From contig OV121092.1 of assembly GCA_921293015.1 (NCBI GenBank), positions 26,861,264 to 26,925,263 of the forward strand: a stretch of 64,000 nt of DNA, written 5' to 3'. The notes beneath the pieces were generated by a model. It had not been told where the DNA came from and ran no database searches. It saw only the letters and a list, made by a program, of their open reading frames with translations. This stretch comes from Phorcus lineatus. Lineage: Eukaryota; Mollusca; Gastropoda; Trochida; Trochidae. The translations under genes and the position numbers were made by a program. Below are positions 33,995 to 46,549 of this stretch, piece by piece; the first letter of the stretch is position 1, and every line of letters starts with the position of its first letter.

Positions 33995-35520
33995 TGTAAA
34001 TTTGACTTTTCAAAAGATTTAATGGTAATATTAGCTTACTTTTGATTTAAAAGCATGAACAATAATTGCGCACTCTTCGGAGCTAAATGATTGTGGAAAC
34101 CCTGGTTACGGCATGGCAAGTCCGTCTAAGGATTATTAATTTGTAAGTTTGTGGATATTTTCTCAAAACCATTCAAAATTAATTAATATCACTTTTAAAG
34201 ATTAACCGATTTACCTTACATAAAAACAATCCGACCTTAACCAGACTGATCTATTTAACGAAATTTCAGTTTTACGCCATGTCAGTGAATGCAACAGGAA
34301 TTAAATTCTTCTAAAAAATTATAAACAGTATGCAATACGCACGTGTTTTTAACAGGACATATATACGTAGGCTATAGTGACAAATTTATAATTGCATATA
34401 GATGTCTCTATTCTGTGATGCTACGCGTGTATAATATAATATAATACCATGCAGTAGAGGATTTTTGCCAGATCTGATAAATATGGCCCAAGTGTAACAT
34501 AGTTACGTGGAAAGAACTGACTGAAGGACCCCCTCTGGGTACAGAAGATGTAAATGTATTTAAATTGACTTTTATGCCGACTTACGAAAAAAAAATTCTT
34601 TTAAAAAAGTATCGGTTATGAAAATGTTAAAATATAAAACATCTTAATATAATTTGAAATATATACTCATAAAAGCCTATTTTTAGCTATATATAATTAA
34701 TAGCTTCGATTTATCACTGTCATACCATTATTTGGATTTTCAAAAGAATAATTCAGTCAAAGTTTTGTGTTGTGCATTTTGAACTTTTGTTTGACACCTA
34801 AAAGGTCAAAAACCTTGAACTGCAGTAAAAATATGTGTTTACTGTATAAAAATGACTGACTGAATCAAAAATATCTAAAGCTTGATTTCTTACGTTAATG
34901 CAAATCCCGTTGACATATTCATCAGGAAAGGTGTCATTTGCATATGAAAGAGGGTTTAAAAGATTGAGTGAATGATTAAAACTACAGAGATGCCTTAAGC
35001 TTGATATAGAGAACCAAATATATACGAAACTTTGTATGTTAGAGAAAGTCAGAAAATTGGACACAGCGGAATTTCCCCTTAGTTTGTTAATTAGGAAAAT
35101 ATAATTTATTCTTAAACATGTGCAAAAACAGATTGTAGTTGACATTTTTTAATTTCACATTTATATTGATATGATGTATACATTTTGCTACATTCATTGA
35201 TTCATACATTTTATAATTACATTCATTGATTCATTTACATTTATTGATTTGTTTATTTATCCACCAATCTCACATCCATTCATTTGTTCATCCGTCTGTC
35301 TGTCTGCATGTCTGTCTGTCCGTCTTTTTAAAGGTTAACGATATTAAACGAAAGTTTTGTTGCATCCCTGAAAAGTAAATGTTACTGACATAAGGCTAGC
35401 ATCGCCTATGATCAACGTGACATCACCTGCCGTGTCGTACCCCTTGAATGAATCCTAACTTCCCTTCTCACCATTTAGTTTTATTCATTTTTGGTAAGTT
35501 AAATGTTACAGTTTATTATC
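33995..35520. other. Non-coding stretch right of the ARF-like array
   Basis: No gene or named repeat recognised. Unit similarity stops near 33990. The 115-codon minus-strand open frame at 34798-35145 has no recognisable domain and compositional features of AT-rich non-coding DNA. A (CTGT)n-like patch lies at about 35290-35325. Confidence 0.5.
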
Positions 35521-35529
35521 TACAGACAG

Positions 35530-37085
35530 TTCAAATAATAAATCACTATCATTCAAAAGGTTTACATAATAAATAACTATCATTCAAACGGTTTACATGA
35601 TAAATAACTATCATTCGAAAGGTTTACAAAATAAATCAATATCATTCAAAAGGTTAACATAATAAATCACTATCATTCAAAATATCATTCAAAAGGTTTA
35701 CATAATAAATCACTATCATTCAAAAGGTTAACATATTAAATCACTATCAATCAAAAGGTTTACAGTATGAATCATTATGATTAAAAAGCTTTACATAATA
35801 AATCACTATCATTCAAAAGGTTAACATATTAAATCACTATCAATCAAAAGGTTTACAGTATGAATCATTATGATTTAAAAAAATTACATGATAAATAACT
35901 ATCATTCAAAAGGTTTGCATAATCAATAACTATAATTCAAAAGGTTTGCATAATAAATCAATATCATTCAAAAGGTTTACATAATAAATCACTATCATTC
36001 AAAAGGTTTACATAATCAATAACTATCATTCAAGAGGTTAACATAATAAATCACTATCAATCAAAAGGTTTACAGTATGAATCATTATGATTAAAAAAAA
36101 TTACATGATAAATCACTATCATTCAAAAGTTTTGCATAATAAATCAATATCATTCAAACGGTTTACATAATAGATAACTATCATTCAAAAGGTTTACATA
36201 ATAAATAACTATCATTCAAAAGGTTTACATAATCAATAACTATAATTCAAAAGGTTTACATAATAAATCAATATCATTCAAAAGGTATACATAATAAATC
36301 ACTATCATTCAAAAGCTTTACATAATCAATAACTATAATTCAAAAGGTTTGCATAATAAATCACTATCATTCAAACGGTTTACATAATAAATAACTATGA
36401 TTCAAAAGGTTTACATAATAAATAACTATCATTCAAAAGGTTTACATAATAAATCACTATAATTCAAAAGGTTTACATAATAAATCAATATCATTCAAAA
36501 GCTTTACATAATAAATCACTATCATTCAAAAGGTTAACATAATAAATCACTATCAATCAAAAGGTTTACAGTATGAATCATTATGATTAAAAAAATTTAC
36601 ATGATAAATCACTATCATTCAAAAGTTTTGCATAATAAATCAATATCATTCAAACGGTTAACATAATAAATAATTATCATTCAAAAGGTTTACATAATCA
36701 ATAACTATTTTTTACATGATAAATCACTATCATTCAAAAGTTTTGCATAATAAATCAATATCATTCAAACAGTTTACATAATAAATAACTATCATTCAAA
36801 AGGTTTACATAATAAATAACTATCATTCAAAAGGTTTACATAATCAATGTCTATAATTCAAAAGGTTTGCATAATAAATCAATATCATTCAAAAGGTTTA
36901 CATAATAAATAACTATCATTCAAAAGCTTTACATAATCAATAACTATAATTCAAAAGGTTTGCATAATAAATCACTATCATTCAAACGGTTTACATAATA
37001 AATAACTATGATTCAAAAGGTTTACATAATAAATAACTATCATCCAAAAGGTTTACATAATCAATAACTATCATTCAAGAGGTTG
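35530..37085. repeat. 31-bp minisatellite array, about 50 units
   Basis: The period of 31 bp was measured between successive CACTATCATTCAAAAGG cores. Units differ at a few positions (CACTATC / AACTATC / AATATC; AAAAGG / AAACGG; TTTACAT / TTTGCAT). Blocks of several variants recur in the same order (for example around 35690-35870, 36030-36150 and 36520-36640), indicating higher-order duplication. Not related to the ARF intron repeat. Confidence 0.92.
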
Positions 37086-37439
37086 AAAATCTACACAGGC
37101 ACTGTCTCCTTGGTGTCATTGATTTTTAAGTGACAATAAATTATTAATGGTAGACACGATTTGAAAATGAAATATTTATGTAATTAACATTGAAAATGAT
37201 TTCGAGGCGAAATGGGCGAGTTGATTAGCTGCTGGTACAGTCAGTGATGGCGTCGTTTCATGATTCTGACTCACGAGGGAATCGACCAGAAAAACGTAAA
37301 AGAACTTATACTGTTGCAGTTAGATTGATCCCAAATATAACAATGTTACTGAAAATGATGATAAAGAAAATCGATGATGCAACCACTTGGCTTGATAAAA
37401 GAGAATATTTAGATCCATTACGATGATGATACATATACA

Positions 37440-37703
37440 AAATCTTGACAAAAAGGTTAACTGGCATAGCCCGCAGAAGATGCTATAGTGTATTGATGTA
37501 TATTTAAAGAACATGAGGGAAACAAATTCGTAACAAAATGTACTGGACAATGAAGTTAATTTTACCATCAGCCGTGAAACAAGAGAAGACATCATGTAAT
37601 TGATGAGATTGTGAAGACAAAAACAAACATTTGATGAGTTCATCCAAAGGTTACTAGCACAAGGAGAAAAAATTTCTTCTCATCTACCGGCATTACTTGC
37701 TTA
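37440..37703 (+). pseudogene. Degraded coding relic of unknown origin
   Basis: One plus-strand frame reads protein-like text for ~85 codons with several in-frame stops; it ends with a stretch containing FDEFIQRLLAQGEK. The wording recalls retroelement gag-type regions, but that is a guess. It may be a dead transposon fragment. Confidence 0.25.
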
Positions 37704-37719
37704 GTAACAACGTTAATAT

Positions 37720-39480
37720 TTAGGTAACCGTTTGTACAGAATATAAAATTTGTAGAACGAAAATTAGAACTTGTCCATGAAAATCTATATTGACTTTATC
37801 ATTATTTCTTTTGTCTTGTATAGATATAAAAATGACTTATCAATTTTTTGTTGTTGTAAATTTTACATGTAAAATGTAAAGTAGTCTAGTCTTATTACTC
37901 GCTTACAGCCTATCACCTGCCTATAACGAGTAGTTTCCTCACCGCACGGTCTGACAACAGCCCTGAATATTACACTCGCATGCTCTGACCTGGCTCAGCT
38001 ATCCAATGTAGAGCCTTTGATAGCTAGGGGTAACTAATTTCTGTGAACCTTTTGTCCGACATGAACATAGTCGCCGCAATCGCATTAGTGTGTGTTAACT
38101 GATCTGGTAACAGAACATGCGTCTATACGTCTGTCATCAGACCGTTATGGCGAGATTCTCATGGATCGAGTTCGTTTCCTGGTAGAGTTAATATCTTGAA
38201 ACGTTTTTTATCGGGACACGTTCGATTTTAATCAGACTTTGAAGCAAGAATAATTTCTATTTAAAAGGAAACCAATCTTTGTTAAAAATCACCGATAATA
38301 TTGGAATGACCGTCCCGTCAAAAAATATGTATCAAACACGATTTTACAACGGCTTTTGGCCTGAATGACAGCAGGGTATTAGAAACAAATCGTTGATTTG
38401 AAAAAAAATAAATAAAAATATGAAATTTTGCGCTTATATATCGTTTTCATATGATGAGATTTAAAATTTGAGCGAAATCGGTAAAGAAATAAAGATTTTT
38501 AAAAAGTGTTCAGCTATTATTCTATATAATATGATATAATAAAAAAGGTGAAGAAATAAACATTTAAGAAAAATTATCGAGCTATTATTCTACTTAATAG
38601 CTCAAGAATTTTTCAAAGCAGTGCATGCGAACCGGTTATCGATAGAGACGGTGATATGACATAAAAAGCAATTGCAAATACTTATCTTCGATCATTTAGT
38701 CTCTTTGTCAACGTTACAAAGGATTGCTATCCACAAATAACGTTCTGTCTGTAAAAAGGAGAAGTATTTACAAACACGGATCCGACGTTTAACACACTCC
38801 GCACGTAACAATACAGACTTTATCAAGTCTACAAATAATACCGTAACAACCATCATAAAACCAAATTAACAAGTTCCTGCACAAAGAAGAAGAGGTATAG
38901 AAATTATTTGAAATCACTTAGATGACAATGTTTAGTTAAATATAAACTTTGATAACATCTCCGATTTGACCTGTTTTTGTTTTGAAATATGTTCATATAA
39001 ATATGTTGAACCACAAAAAGTACTAAATATGACAAATGATAAAATGGTTCCATAATGCTTGTACTTTCCGACTATACCGATATACTGCCCCTGAAACCAA
39101 TTAATACTTGTGTTTTATTGTCCATAGGTATTATTTTACAACAGCTATGAACAAAAACACATTAATTACAATATACAAATGCGCAATAAATTAATATTTC
39201 ACATGACAGAGCATTTAAACATTCCGATGCTTTATATATATGATGCTAAGTTTAATAAGCTAATAAGATTGATTAACCAATAGTTTACAGTAGTTACAAT
39301 TCCATTTATTATATTTTTCAAAAGTTATGGTTTTAGAATACAGCAATGACAGAAGCCTGTATATTACATCAGTAGCCACTAGAAATATATATCTCTATAG
39401 GTAATGCTTTTAAAGACTGCAAGACAGTCTCGATTTCTATGAAGGACAGTATAAGGTCATACGAGGCAACTTTCTCTAAT
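37720..39480. other. Non-coding stretch
   Basis: AT-rich; no open frame, repeat array or RNA gene could be supported. Confidence 0.5.
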
Positions 39481-39584
39481 ATTGATCCACCGATCTGGAT
39501 TATACCAGCAGATACAGTAAGACCAAATCGAAAAGGTCATAATGCATGAAAGGGGCCCAGCAGTAGTGATCTCCAGCCCTTATT

Positions 39585-39800
39585 GTGTTGGAGAGTCATG
39601 AAGTCTACGCCCGTCAGTGTTGGATGATATTTATGCGGCATAAGGGCCATGTTTGCAAACAGGTTTGCCCTGAACATGGAAATTTGAATATAATTAGCAA
39701 ACACGATGAGCATCACCCTTTACAGTTCTGTGTACTGAAACCATCTGTGAGTTTTATCCATATACCTCGGAGGAATGGTACGTTCCTAAAGACTAACTAA
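39585..39800 (+). pseudogene. FLYWCH zinc-finger-like fragment
   Basis: The 71-codon frame contains C-W-x-F-M-R-H, then CKQVCPEHGN, then HDEHHP. That resembles the spacing of the FLYWCH finger (Trp-Cys ... Cys-x-Ala ... His-x-His), a domain often carried by Mutator-like transposons and domesticated genes. There is no flanking exon structure and the neighbouring frames are broken, so a transposon relic is likelier than a gene. Confidence 0.3.
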
Positions 39801-40319
39801 ATTAACCTGGAATTCTTCGTTGATATGGACGCTTAAAGTGAGAGGCTATAGCGAATGTTTGCCATGACAGTGTAAGGAAAGGGAGGCGATGCTGTAGTAG
39901 TAAGTCTAACGGTTCACCTAAACGAAGAAAGGCAGAAGACATTTGAGGGATACATCAGGAGGATAGAAGATTGAAAATGGCAGGCGTTCGTTCTAAATTG
40001 CGCAGACTTAGGTGATAGACTAAATCTTCACATGGCGATACACTTGGCTTTGGTTTTCTTTTTAATCAAAATAGTAAGTATATGTGAATTTACAAAATAT
40101 AAGATAGTTGAAACATGCGATGTGGAATCAAATACTTCTTAATCATATCAACTTCTTTTTAGACATGGTGACAGTTTTTATATCTACACAGGTTATGACA
40201 ATTTCTACATAGGCTGGTTTTTAAATTAATGTACATGTTTGTTGACATAAGTATCATATTTGCACAGTTACTCAAAAATGTATGTAGACAATTTGTTATT
40301 ATTATCTTGATAAACTTAC

Positions 40320-40860
40320 AATACCATAACCATGTTGATAATTATACCCGTATCTGCATTATGTATCTTTTGTCGATAGATACTTCTGTCCCCTTGTTGA
40401 ATATCATTTATTATCATTTAATAGGTATTGATATATATGTACGTGCCTGAAGATAGGCATTTAAAGGTTATAACTATTACTCCGTGGGCACGTTATCATA
40501 CCAATATTTACATTAATAATTATACTGATATTTGAAAAGCTTTGTTGATAATCATACCGATATATGTATAGCTATATTGATATTTATACCGATATTTGTA
40601 TATCTATGTTGATAATTATACCGATATTTGTATAGCTATATTTATATAAGTACTCGGATATTTGACTTGTATGCAAGGCAAGTTGATAATTATAGCGATA
40701 TTTGCATGACATGTTGATGATAATAGCAATATCTGTACGGCAATGATACATAATTATATCCGCAAAGGCAAGTTGATATTTAATCCCATGTTAACATTTG
40801 GATATGGACAGTTATACCAGTTAATATTTTCAAAAGTATGTTGATAATTATACGAATATC
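40320..40860. repeat. Degenerate ~32-bp tandem repeat
   Basis: Repeats of TTGATAATTATACCGATATT with strong divergence, roughly a dozen units and some longer spacers. Confidence 0.6.
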
Positions 40861-41503
40861 AATGCAAAACAAATATTTTAAATATATCCTTTTACGCAAA
40901 TAAAATCTTATTTAAGCAACAATAGCTTCATACGTATGCAGAATATTAGTGAGGGCTCTTATAGTGTTTGCAGTTTATTCTAAGAAATGACAATCAATAT
41001 CTATATACACATATTGAATAATATTGATATGTGTACATAAAAGTGTCCATTGTTATACCAACAGTATTAAATGCTTGTTAAACCTCAATAAACTTTGATC
41101 ATTAAAACTTTAATCATCGTAGTATTGCGATATGACACACGGTAGGGAAAGTGTGAAACTGAAAGTGAAAGCTTACCTATCATTCAACGCATGTTGACGT
41201 TAATGATTCTTACATCAAGACATGCTGTCAGGTTATGTCATATTTTTAGAATTTTGAGTTAAAGTTGAAGAACGATAATTCCTTAAAGTCCCAACAACAA
41301 GGACTTTTAATTGTTGAACTCAGGGGTTGCTTGAGACTCGAATTTATTATTCTATATTGTAAATGTAGTTACTAAGTTGGATTAAATAGGTTGCTACAAT
41401 AAGTCGTACCGAAAAAACGCCTTATATTAATTCGTTATTTTTTGCATTTTTAATCTGTTGCACCTGCTTTAAGACCACTACGATACCACTGGTAAACCAA
41501 AAC

Positions 41504-41969
41504 TTAAAGAGCCACTCCGTAATTTTCATAACATATTATTTACTTTTGATACAAACCTAAATGTCATATGTGGTGATATAAAATCTTAACTTTCATGTCC
41601 AAAAGACAAATATATGACAAATACTGGTTTTCCAAGAAAATCTAAAAACAGACTTATAAATGCACAGAGGTGTACATATCCCGTCCAATCTACATGGATA
41701 CTTGTTAATTAATCTAACAAACGCTATCAACTCCTAACTGCCCTCCTGACTGTTTTAGATAAGTCTCCAAAATTAAGTTTGACAATTTGACGCGCTACAC
41801 TGTCCGGTTTTCGATCATTATTGCGACGACCTACCTTCATTTTGTCACTGTAAAAAATAAAAGCTTTAAAATGTGTCGTTTTGGTAACAGTCGATTCTTC
41901 GCGATCAAATGACACCATTGATTAAGTTTGGCATATCTGACTCCAACAACTCACGGAGTGGCTCTTTAA
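41504..41969. mobile_element. TTAA-flanked TIR element, copy 1 (466 bp)
   Basis: TTAA + AGAGCCACTCCGT at the left, and ACGGAGTGGCTCT + TTAA at the right. Internally similar over its length to 47972-48448 (same orientation) and 60557-61039 (opposite). No transposase. TTAA flanks fit a piggyBac-type MITE. The open frame across it (41727-41918) is element sequence. Confidence 0.8.
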
Positions 41970-41983
41970 GTACATAAATGATG

Positions 41984-42097
41984 GCTGTAATCCAATCTCA
42001 TGAAGATAAAATCTAATATTGCTGCACTACGTTACGCAGATAATAGCGTAATGGAGTGGAGCATGTAGATTTAATTTCAATGAGACTGGCTGTAATC
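41984..42097. mobile_element. 96-bp solo-TIR derivative with 9-bp target duplication
   Basis: Element 41993-42088, CAATCTCATG ... AATGAGACTG, flanked on both sides by GCTGTAATC. It consists of little more than the two arms of the 894-bp element at 44004-44897, i.e. an internal deletion, and would fold into a single hairpin. Confidence 0.75.
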
Positions 42098-42099
42098 AT

Positions 42100-42830
42100 A
42101 CACAAACACATAGGACAGGGATCAAATGTGAGTTTTATACAACATTGCTTAATCGATGAACATCACAAACAAGTCAGCTTACACTTGCAATAATGGCTGT
42201 TAATGTTGTCATACAATGTAGGTAGTGTCGGAGTAATTACTTGCGTGTAATTTTATCAAAACATGATGATACGTGGTTTTGTGGAAAATTCAGTTCAATG
42301 AAGTTCAACAGCAATGACTGTGGTTCTCACCAGATGGGTGGCCTTCTTCATTACTTGATATTTGAATAATGTGTTCATTTCCTGTCCAATAAAGAGGAAA
42401 TAATTCAGAAATATTTGGAGTCATTTTCAGTAAACATTATGCCTTAATCATCAAGCAGTATAGTTGGGTACCTGGTCTTTTGTCATTATTCAGCTAAATT
42501 CAACCACTGTTATAATATCGCCAGCGCCCTGTTATACATTCGACACGAATACTGCAATATGTAACATACGTTTTAATAATTGACAGTTTATAAAACATGT
42601 TCCATATGTTTTGTAAACAATATCATTTGGTGACATAACAACAAGCGCAAATCCTATTAATATATAATGATATCATAAGCTCTGGGGAAATTAGCAGGTT
42701 TAATAATGAAAGTGATACAAGTACTTTTAAGCAACATCTCTATTGAAGTGTGTTTCGGTTTAAGTAATATGAATAATGTTCTTCAAGGTTTGTTTACGAA
42801 AGAACCATCAACCGAAATTACCATCCTTTC
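42100..42830. other. Non-coding stretch
   Basis: No gene or repeat recognised. Confidence 0.45.
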
Positions 42831-42831
42831 T

Positions 42832-42990
42832 TTGAATGATGATGAAGGAAGTTTTATGTCTATACAACTTCTTTAAGCTTGGAAGGATACGGTTCAACAT
42901 GGATATCAATGTCGTTTTCCAAGAGAACCTTCCGAGAATAAAGAAGTTGTATATCAATAAAATTGCCTTCATAATTCTTTATCACCTCAA
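42832..42990. mobile_element. Foldback element (long imperfect hairpin)
   Basis: The left arm ATGAAGGAAGTTTTAT ... TACAACTTCTTTA ... GGAAGG pairs with the right arm CCTTCC ... TAAAGAAGTTGTA ... ATAAAATTGCCTTCAT, giving a stem of about 60 bp with a ~40-bp loop. Confidence 0.55.
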
Positions 42991-42994
42991 CTAC

Positions 42995-43990
42995 TAGAAT
43001 GCCAGTAAAAGAATTTAAGTGTCAAAATGAGTATTCTCTATCTGTTATTTAAAGGCACTGACGTTAGATTTTAATAGAACTTCGGGCTAGGTTTTCTTGA
43101 TTTGTAATCTGCAAAACCCTAGTTGGTACATATATTTTACTTATTGTAGGTACTTATACCGTTAAATTTATATAAGTTGAAATTCATATTATAACATTCC
43201 ACTTAAAGGGAAACTGTAACTTAGGCTATCGAGCATAATTGACCTCCATTGACGAGACCAATCAAAAACCCTACGTTATAGAGTCCCTTTTAGCCTAAGG
43301 GGTATGCAACACAAACATTGATATCCTTCGTCTTCTAGCCCTTCAATCCGTTATGATTTGCTCATGGAACTAAACATTACTAACTTCAACTTCGTCGCCA
43401 GATTATAAAACTTTTATTCAAACTTTCTCGTTGTTTCCAAGGGGAGAAAACTTAAACAGATGTCTGTGAGTTATCAAATGTAACGGAGTCTATAATAACT
43501 GACTGTATACATGCAAACTTTGCCATTCATATCACAAATGTCATTCCTCTTCCTGGATGTTTTGTGTGGGCATATTGTTTGTGTGTTTCCATGGAAACCA
43601 AACAAAAGGGATGACAAGCGTAAACATATCACAATTCGTTGTGTCGTCGTCGCGGAAAACGAATAAATGTTTTCATTCATAAGGATTTTTCATTCAATTT
43701 TGATTAATAGAATTATGATTGGGATAATTTTTTACATTAAATAAATGATGAGTGTACAAAGGTGTTTACACCATGCAATCCATTTTAATCATGTCATATT
43801 TTCATTTATTCTTCTTTAAATGTAAAATCATATTTAGATTCCAGCTGTTGCAGATAACAACATGAGCGAAACAATATTGTTGAAATATTTGAATATCATT
43901 TAATGTTTAAATATTTGAAATGTATATCGATGGTATGAAGTAGTCTAAATTATGCTGCAAATGTGTTAAACTTTTAATAATTAACTGAAA
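42995..43990. other. Non-coding stretch
   Basis: No supported gene; the 68-codon minus-strand frame at 43474-43680 has no recognisable domain. Confidence 0.45.
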
Positions 43991-43994
43991 TATG

Positions 43995-44906
43995 CTTTAA
44001 TTCCAGTCTCATTAAATAAAATCTAATATTGCTGCACTACGTTACGCAGATAAGAGACCTCACTAGGCTCCCTCAGTCAAGCCGTGAGGTTAACCTTTGC
44101 TTCTGTTTGACCTCCAAATCTCATTGGCTTGCCACAGATACCTTCTAGCAATCACAATGCGCGTCTCTTGGTGGCCTTCTAAAAGATAGCTTGAATTACC
44201 GAAAGTGGAAGTTGAAACTCTTATAAATTTTCCAATTTACAGAGAACATGTTGAAGTCATTTGCATATGTCTATTAATACCATTTAAGCAGCAGATTTAC
44301 TTATAACATTTCAGTCTTTGACGAAACAATGGTCAGTTCCATTAGCATATCAACGTCGCATACGACTAATATATAATTATTTAGAAACCTAGTGTTGGTA
44401 TTTGTACATGTTTTGGTTGTTTTTGTTTCTCAGCATGTTTATGATTAATTTGTCTCACGAAATTTAATATTATTCAATGATTACTACAAACTAAAAGATG
44501 AAACGTTTATTCAACGTATCTGTTTCCAGAATAAGCATTTGGATTGTTACGGTCTACCGAAAGATAACGTTGAGGAATGCAGAGTTTGCACTGCGAAAGA
44601 TAACTTCATAGCTTTCGATTTGACTTATTTGTCCAACAAACCGAGCTAGGGTAAATCGAATGTACATAAATTACATTAATTCGGGTTTTCAGGCAGTTCG
44701 ACATTCGGAAAACAGTCGGAAGGTTTTGGTTTCCGAGATCTGAAAAGCGTACAAGCGAAATGCAATTCACCAGGACCATAGATTACGGGGCGATTTGAAC
44801 TATGTCAGAGGCAAACCTGACGGCTCACATAACGGAGCCTGGTGAGACCTACATGCGTAATGGAGTGGAGCATGTAGATTTAATTTCAATGAGACTGCTT
44901 TAATTC
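43995..44906. mobile_element. Long-TIR element with 9-bp target duplication (894 bp), MULE-like
   Basis: Element 44004-44897, flanked by CTTTAATTC on both sides. Ends CAGTCTCATT ... AATGAGACTG; the inverted similarity extends inward for about 110 bp per arm (e.g. GAGACCTCACTAGGCTCC against GGAGCCTGGTGAGACC). Long TIRs with a 9-bp duplication fit Mutator-like/foldback elements. No transposase seen inside. Confidence 0.75.
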
Positions 44907-44909
44907 AAT

Positions 44910-46070
44910 TAAAACGGAATATGGACACTCGATTTTAACATCAGTAAAAATACATACAATTACTAAACATTAGGATTATAAAAACGTTGTCAGTTTAATT
45001 ACATGTGCACATTTGTACGATCACATTTTAAACGAGTTGTTGGGTTTCGTTCTCTATGACATTATTAGACAAATAATCTTGATGACAGTGTTGCAATTTT
45101 TTCCAAGAGAAGTAAACATGTTTCAGATTATTTCTGCGAAGAGTTATTTGAAAATGGTTACACTCAAAAGTCAGAAATATCAAATTTTAAAAAACAATTT
45201 TTTTAATAACCCTTACTTTCGCAAGTGATCTACAAATGATAATACTTGTTTCATGTCATATGACACACTTGCTAAGGTAGTCTCTATAGATATTTTCATT
45301 ATTCATATACATGACTTAATTTTGTTATGGTATGTTCATTTTATCTTTAACTTACAAGTTTACATATCATATATAACAATATTTTATCATGTTTTTATCT
45401 TTCAAATGGTAAAACTAAATATTGCTGAAAAATCTATTATCTGCTTTCCATCTGAATAATTTTTTCTGTGTCCATATTATTGTCAACAATGTGAACGGAA
45501 TTGTAGGCTTGGATCGAGGCCAACTTTAATTCTCATCACGTTGACGAGTTGAGTTATGGATGAATCATGAATATGTATTTATTCATGATCACAATCCTCT
45601 GAAATATCCCATTTATCTAATGTGAATCATTGAATCTACGTATTCTTACTTTTATACGAGTTTTTTTTTACTTTTTGCTCACGAACAAATAACCTCTCAC
45701 TGAGTCAGAAAGACAATCCAAGGGTTTATCTATCCAAAAATCAACCATTGTTATTCAAATGCATTTATACATATACATACATATACATAGACATATAAAT
45801 ATACATATAAATAACACATACAAATAGTTTACTATATATTGATATATACATATAGATTTGGGATTAAGATATAAAACGAGAATTAGATATAGTTAAAGAG
45901 ACGCAGGTAAATATACGTTTTGCTTACAGTATAGGTTTCCTCTCTTTCAATGATACGTTGGAAATTATCTTATACATATAGCTGTAGGAATTAGTCATTA
46001 TGCACATAATTTAAAACCAGTAGAACTTTAGACGGTACGAGTATAAACGATTTTTTCAGACCATGTTGCC
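44910..46070. other. Non-coding, AT-rich stretch
   Basis: Contains an (ACATAT)-like low-complexity patch at about 45760-45850. At 45256 there is a 'GTCATATGACACACTT' stretch that resembles the arm of the hairpin at 57847-57958. No supported gene. Confidence 0.45.
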
Positions 46071-46071
46071 T

Positions 46072-46547
46072 TTAAAGTGACACAGAGTATGTTTTAGGAT
46101 TTTTTTATGTTCCTAAAATAAGAGCCGAATTACCATTTCTCCTCAATTAAGTTCAAATCGCCTACCTAACTCGCACCTTTATCTCCCAAATTCCAAAATT
46201 GTGCTATTTTTATGTTTTCAATGATAATTGAAAACTGGCCATATAAATGTTAGGACGTCGAATTTCTGCGTACATTTTACATGTTTATTAGTTAAAAGTC
46301 CTAATTAATACTACCAATCCATATCTCCATTTGTGTCTGCTGTAAATAAGTTTCCAAAATTACGCGTCACTGTCCGGTTTTCGATCACAAATCGAGACTT
46401 TAAACTGTTTTATTGTCACTATACTGAACTCATAAGCACTAAGATGTTAATTTTTGGAAACAACCACCATTTCTAGTTAATATAACACTATTTATGTAGT
46501 TTGGCATATTTGTTTCCAACAACATACTCTGTGGCATGGCCCTTTAA
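46072..46547. mobile_element. TTAA-flanked TIR element, divergent subfamily (476 bp)
   Basis: TTAA + AGTGACACAGAGTATG at the left; CATACTCTGTGGCATGGCCC + TTAA at the right. Its interior matches the intron 3 elements of copies B and D (shared AATTAACATCTTA stretch), linking the dispersed family to those insertions. Confidence 0.75.
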
Positions 46548-46549
46548 AT

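Noticed and set aside
34798-35145. 115-codon minus-strand frame
   Set aside because: No recognisable domain, no splice partners, AT-rich composition; could not be told from chance.
35530-37085. 31-bp array as centromeric satellite
   Set aside because: Only ~50 units in a gene-containing region; no evidence for centromere function.
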